A stretch of 64,000 bases of DNA from Adiantum capillus-veneris. Lineage: Eukaryota > Streptophyta > Polypodiopsida > Polypodiales > Pteridaceae. The translations under genes were made by a program, and so were the position numbers. Below, in pieces: positions 60,317 to 64,000 of the stretch. The DNA is taken from contig CM043971.1 of NCBI GenBank assembly GCA_014529385.2, positions 52,301,209 to 52,365,208 of the forward strand, read 5' to 3'. Position 1 is the stretch's first letter. Each line of letters starts with the position of its first letter. Under the pieces are notes generated by a model. It saw nothing but the letters and a program-made list of their open reading frames with translations, did not search any database and had not been told where the DNA came from.

Positions 60317-61240
60317 TGTTAGAAGCTGGACCCACCCCACGACATCTAACTATTCGGAGGATTATTATTTTTGTAATTATTCATTCATTGAGGAAAACCT
60401 GATTTTCACCTTGTAAATATTGGGACTTACAGAAGTTTCCAGATTGTATCCCAGTTTTGATAGTTAGATTGAGTAGATGGTTGATTTTGTAACTTTAGGG
60501 TTTGAGAAATTGTAAGGTATATATACCACTTTTTGACCTTAATGAAAGACCCTTGTGTCATTTTTAAAAAACAAGTTTTGAAGTGTGTGAGTGAGCGTAC
60601 TGTGTACGAGAGAGAGTGTGTGAGTTTCATCTTGACGCTACGTGTGCTCGCGTGGTCGGAATCGAGTGCGGAGAAGTGCAGCGTGTTGCCCCCAACGAGA
60701 GCTACAAGCCGATACCTACATTGCGTGCGTATGGTCCGGTTTTGCGAGCTCCTTCTACGAGCTTCATCGGGTGTTTGGGTGAGCATACGTTGTCCGATTT
60801 TGCCTTGCAGCATATCCACACGTTCACATTGAGTAGAACTACACATTAGGCACTTTAGATTTCGGAAACGAAGACCTGCAGATTTCGGCCAGACATCCTA
60901 CGTGTTTCTGCACTAGGTGTTTTGGTTCTTAGACCTTAGGGAGAGCGACCTATTGGTATTAGTAGGGTCTCCTTCAAGTTCTATGGTGTTTCGAGATTGT
61001 TTGATGGGTGTTCGGCTCTAGGAAGCATTGTAGGAAGTTCCCTCTTATGCACTCTTGAAGGCTGTGACTTAGACAATTGGTAGAGATCTCAGTAGTAATT
61101 AGTTAGGAGTCGGTCAAGTGTAGGTTGACACCTTATGCTTGCTTCCAAGTGCCTGCGGGTCGAGCTTCGTCCTTAGCTGACATTACATGTTAGGTGATTT
61201 CTCGCTTTGCTGACGTCCGTCTCGGCGTATCCGTCCAACA
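60317..61240 (+). repeat. Right LTR (924 bp)
   Basis: Starts TGTTAGAAGC and ends CGTCCAACA. TATA-like TATATATACC at 60518. It keeps the intact half-site GACATCCTACGTG at 60892. Open frames within the LTR (both strands) recur in the left LTR and are not treated as genes. Confidence 0.93.
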
Positions 61241-61245
61241 ACACA
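61241..61245. repeat. Target site duplication ACACA, right copy
   Basis: Partner of 41595-41599. It confirms that the LTR pair marks one insertion event. Confidence 0.93.
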
Positions 61246-64000
61246 TTTAGAAACATACTCTTGTATGTTTTCTTTCATAGTAGGCCAATAGAAATATGTT
61301 TCAATCCCCTTTAGGGTAGAGTGAATCCCTCTATGCTTTGTATAAGGAGGAGCATGAGATTCATACATTACTTTCTCACGTAGTGAGCTAGTAACGCATA
61401 GTCTATTGCCGTAGAGAAGATAACCATCTTGTAAAGTAAATGGTTCCTCTTTCTTCCCTAGTGCAAGGGCTGAAATCACATCTCTAAAATCGGGATCAAT
61501 AGCATACTCATCTATCATAGAAGATAGATCATTGTGAGTTGCTATGGAAACCGCATTCACTCTCGGCCGTCTTGAGAGTGCATCAGCTACTTTAGCCAGC
61601 AATGTGAGCAATATGAAAATGAAATTGGGAAAGAAAATTTGCCCACCTCATTTGTTTGTCGGAGAGCTTGGTCTGCGTCATGAAGTACTTAAGACTTTGG
61701 TGATCCATTCGCAGAATGAAAGGAGTCCCCAATAAATAGTGCTTCCATGAGTCTAAGGCATGTAGAATTGCGAGGAGTTCCTTTTCATATATGCCTAGAG
61801 CTTGCTCAACAGGGTCGAGCCTTTGACTTTCATAGCCTATGGCATGCCCTTCTTGAAGCAAAACAGCTCCAAGGCAATCACCACAAGCATCACATTGGAC
61901 CTCAAATGGCTTTGAGAGATCCGATAGTGTAAGCACAGGTTGAGAGATAAGCTTTTCTTTAAGCTTTTTGAAAGCATTGTTCTCCTTGGCAGACCATGTG
62001 TACCTAACATTTTTCTTTGTTAGGTCATGTAATGGTCCTGCTATTAGTGAGAACTTTTCTATGAAGCGTCTATAGTATGCGCACATACCTATAAATCTTC
62101 TTAACTCATGGAGATTCCTTGGTTTAGGCCATCCTTTTATTACCTCTAACTTTGATGGATCCATTTGGATGCCATCACCTAAATACTGAATCTCTTGTAA
62201 GAAAAATTCACTTTTCTTTCAATTAACATAAAGTTTATTCTCTCTTAGAACATGAAATATTACCTGGAGGTGTTGCTTGTGTTCATCTAATGAATTAGAG
62301 TAGATGATGATATCATCAAAGAACACTCCAGTAAAGGTTCGGTGAGGCCTGAATAGCTTCTCCATCAAGCGGTTGAATGTGGCTGTACATTGGTCAAGCC
62401 AAAAGGCATGACAATGTATTCGTAAAGACCAAACGTAGTGTGAAATACGGTCTTTACAATATCTTGATCAACTATCCTTATTTGATGATAGCCACTTTTT
62501 AGGTCAATCCTACTGAAGTAGGTGGACCCTTGTAGCTTATCAAATAGGTCTTCTACTCGTGGAACGGGAAACCTTTTTGATAGTGATCCTATTTAGTGCT
62601 CTATAGTCGACACACATATGATATATGCCGTCTTTCTTTTGCACTAGCAGCACAGGAGAACAAAATGGAGATGAGCTAGGCCTAACCATGCCCTTCTCAA
62701 CTAACTCATGCACTTGCCACATAATCTCCTCTTGTTGAGCTTGAGAAACTCTATAAGGAGGTTTGTTAGGCAGTGAACTTCCTGGAAGAAGTTCAATTGC
62801 ATGGTTATAATTACCTCGTTTAGGAGGTAGCTCACAAGGGATGTCGTCAATAAAGACATCTTGAAACCCCTTTAGAAAATTGGATAACTCTAATTCCTTT
62901 TGATTGTGTATATTTTCTTTTGCTAAAACATTAGGTTCATTTTGAGAATCTCTAACAAAAATCATGTACACGGAAATAGAGATCTTTATTGACTTGTTGA
63001 AAGCTTTTGGATGTACAATGGGTATAGTGTTACCCGTTTCCTTACCATCTATATACATATCTTTTCCCCTGAACTTAAAGGAGATTCTCCTTTCAGGGAA
63101 TTTAACATTGGCAGCCATGCGATCAAACCATGGTGCCCCTAGGATCACATTCTCATGATTGAGAGGAGAGATAAAGAAGTCCTCTTTGTCCACATAGCTT
63201 TGGACATGGAGCCTCAATTTCCCAATTAAGGGAGTGACTGAAGCTTCTTACCCCTTGAAAGCACCGTCTGCGGGTAGGACATCTCCCATCTCGTAGGCTT
63301 GTATGCCTAGCTTGGTGGCCAACTCTATAGATATAAAATTGTGAGTAGAACCAGGGTCAAAGAGAATAAAAGCATGATGTTCTCTTACCTTTCCCCAAGC
63401 ATGGCATAGAGGAGATCCTTTTGTGGTGAATTTCCTCCTCTTGGATTTCGACCAAAGTAGCTCTAGGAGGTTCATGGCGGTTGTTCTTTTGGGGACAAGC
63501 GCGGTACGCATGCCCTTGTTCGCCGCACTTGAAACACTGGTTATCCTTTCGATAATGCTCAAGCTCTTCAGGAGAGAGTTTATTTTTGCATTTGTAAACT
63601 CCCTTCTCATTAGCTTTGTTGGAATTGCCCTTAGGAGACTTTTGGACATTGTCCTTCCCCTTAGGCTCATTGGAACCCTTGTTTTCAGGGGGCTTAGAAT
63701 TCCTCTTAGCCCCTGTTTGGAAATTGATTCGAGAGGCCACCATAGTATGATGTATTACCGCCGATATGGTGCGTGGCCTTTGGGAGTTGACATACTCCGC
63801 CATTTCTTCAGTTAAGCCCGCACAAAATTGCTGCTTTTGCTCTCCAAAACCCAACTTTTTGAAGACAGTGGCTTTAAGTTGTAGGTCCCAAAACTTGTCC
63901 ACATATTTGTGAATGGATTCATAGGGAGAGAGCTTCAAGCTTCACCATTCGGTGAGTACTTTGTCTTTGGCATCGGTGGCCAAAAACTGCTTCATAATGG
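61246..64000 (-). pseudogene. gag-pol: Ty3-type gag-pol, first part (split by the insertion)
   Basis: Runs leftward from the window edge. Gag tail with YESIHKYVDKFWDLQ and a CCHC knuckle CFKCGEQGHAYRACP (about 63545-63500); a TGA sits near 63952 just inside the edge. Protease ILFDPGSTHNFIS (about 63360; D-P-G in place of D-S-G, seen as a variant in plant Ty3 elements as far as I recall). RT ([14 protein letters not shown], about 62610; [15 protein letters not shown], about 62430), with frame breaks around 62540-62170. RNase H (VQCDACGDCLGAVLLQEG, about 61890; RMDHQSLKYF). Zinc-binding start of integrase (HRGIHSTLKGIETYFYWPT, about 61300). The gene breaks at 61246 and resumes at 41599. Confidence 0.88.

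Larger units (their letters stand above)
41600..61240 (+). mobile_element. Complete 19.6-kb Ty3-type LTR retrotransposon, decayed
   Basis: Flanked by TSD ACACA. Two direct LTRs (41600-42540, 60317-61240), tRNA-Asp-type primer site, polypurine tract, and the pol order PR-RT-RNaseH-IN define a Ty3/gypsy element. Coding order: Gag (44347-48290), Pol (48238-53780) and a third ORF (56837-60264). Unusual features: two zinc-binding modules before integrase, a second retropepsin-like domain after integrase, and two clusters of palindromes. Plant Tat/Ogre-type elements are also very large and have extra ORFs, so a distant relation to that branch is possible. Numerous stops and frameshifts and LTR divergence show it is no longer autonomous. 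Confidence 0.92.

Overview
The window reads as transposon-dense nuclear DNA of a land plant with a large genome. The signs are spliceosomal GT-AG introns, plant-type LTR retrotransposons of both superfamilies, a tRNA-Asp-type and a tRNA-Met-type primer binding site, Penelope-like reverse transcriptase remnants, long microsatellites and little host coding sequence. A fern or other seedless plant would fit, but that is inference; I see no rRNA, tRNA, organellar gene or CRISPR array.

Layout. 1-2005 (+): 3' part of an apparently intact, unrecognised host gene, including an intron that is almost pure CT repeat. 2095-4915 (-): an intron-bearing transposase-like gene killed by two in-frame stops. 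5-24 kb: satellite-like arrays built around the core GGTCCACCACTTGTCCAA. The array at 5.0-7.8 kb and the one at 16.4-18.7 kb are inverted copies of the same ~440-bp unit. They bracket minus-strand pseudogenes (FCP1-type phosphatase, SET-like domain, an unrecognised multi-exon gene) and another array. A related ~320-bp array (22.5-24.06 kb) precedes plus-strand exons resembling DUF8039 and then DUF7869 (24.1-29.0 kb), interrupted by a belt of extreme microsatellites and poly-G/C tracts. Two Penelope-like RT fragments lie at 21 kb and 29.5 kb.

31.8-64 kb is retrotransposon on retrotransposon. A Ty3-type gag-protease fragment (31.8-34.3, +) is cut by a decayed Ty1/copia element (34.3-38.3, -). 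A minus-strand Ty3 element (about 40.1 kb to beyond the right edge) is split inside its integrase zinc-binding region by a structurally complete 19.6-kb LTR element (41600-61240, +) flanked by the 5-bp target duplication ACACA.

The 19.6-kb element is the most remarkable object. Its pol region carries protease, RT and RNase H, then two tandem copies of the H2C2-type zinc-binding module, integrase, and then a second retropepsin-like domain as a C-terminal extension in the same frame. A large third ORF with no recognised domain follows. Two clusters of a ~22-bp palindrome (half-site GACATCCTACG) sit before gag and between pol and ORF3, and a half-site lies in each LTR. The element is dead: LTRs have diverged and numerous in-frame stops and frameshifts are present, several looking like G-to-A changes at Trp codons.
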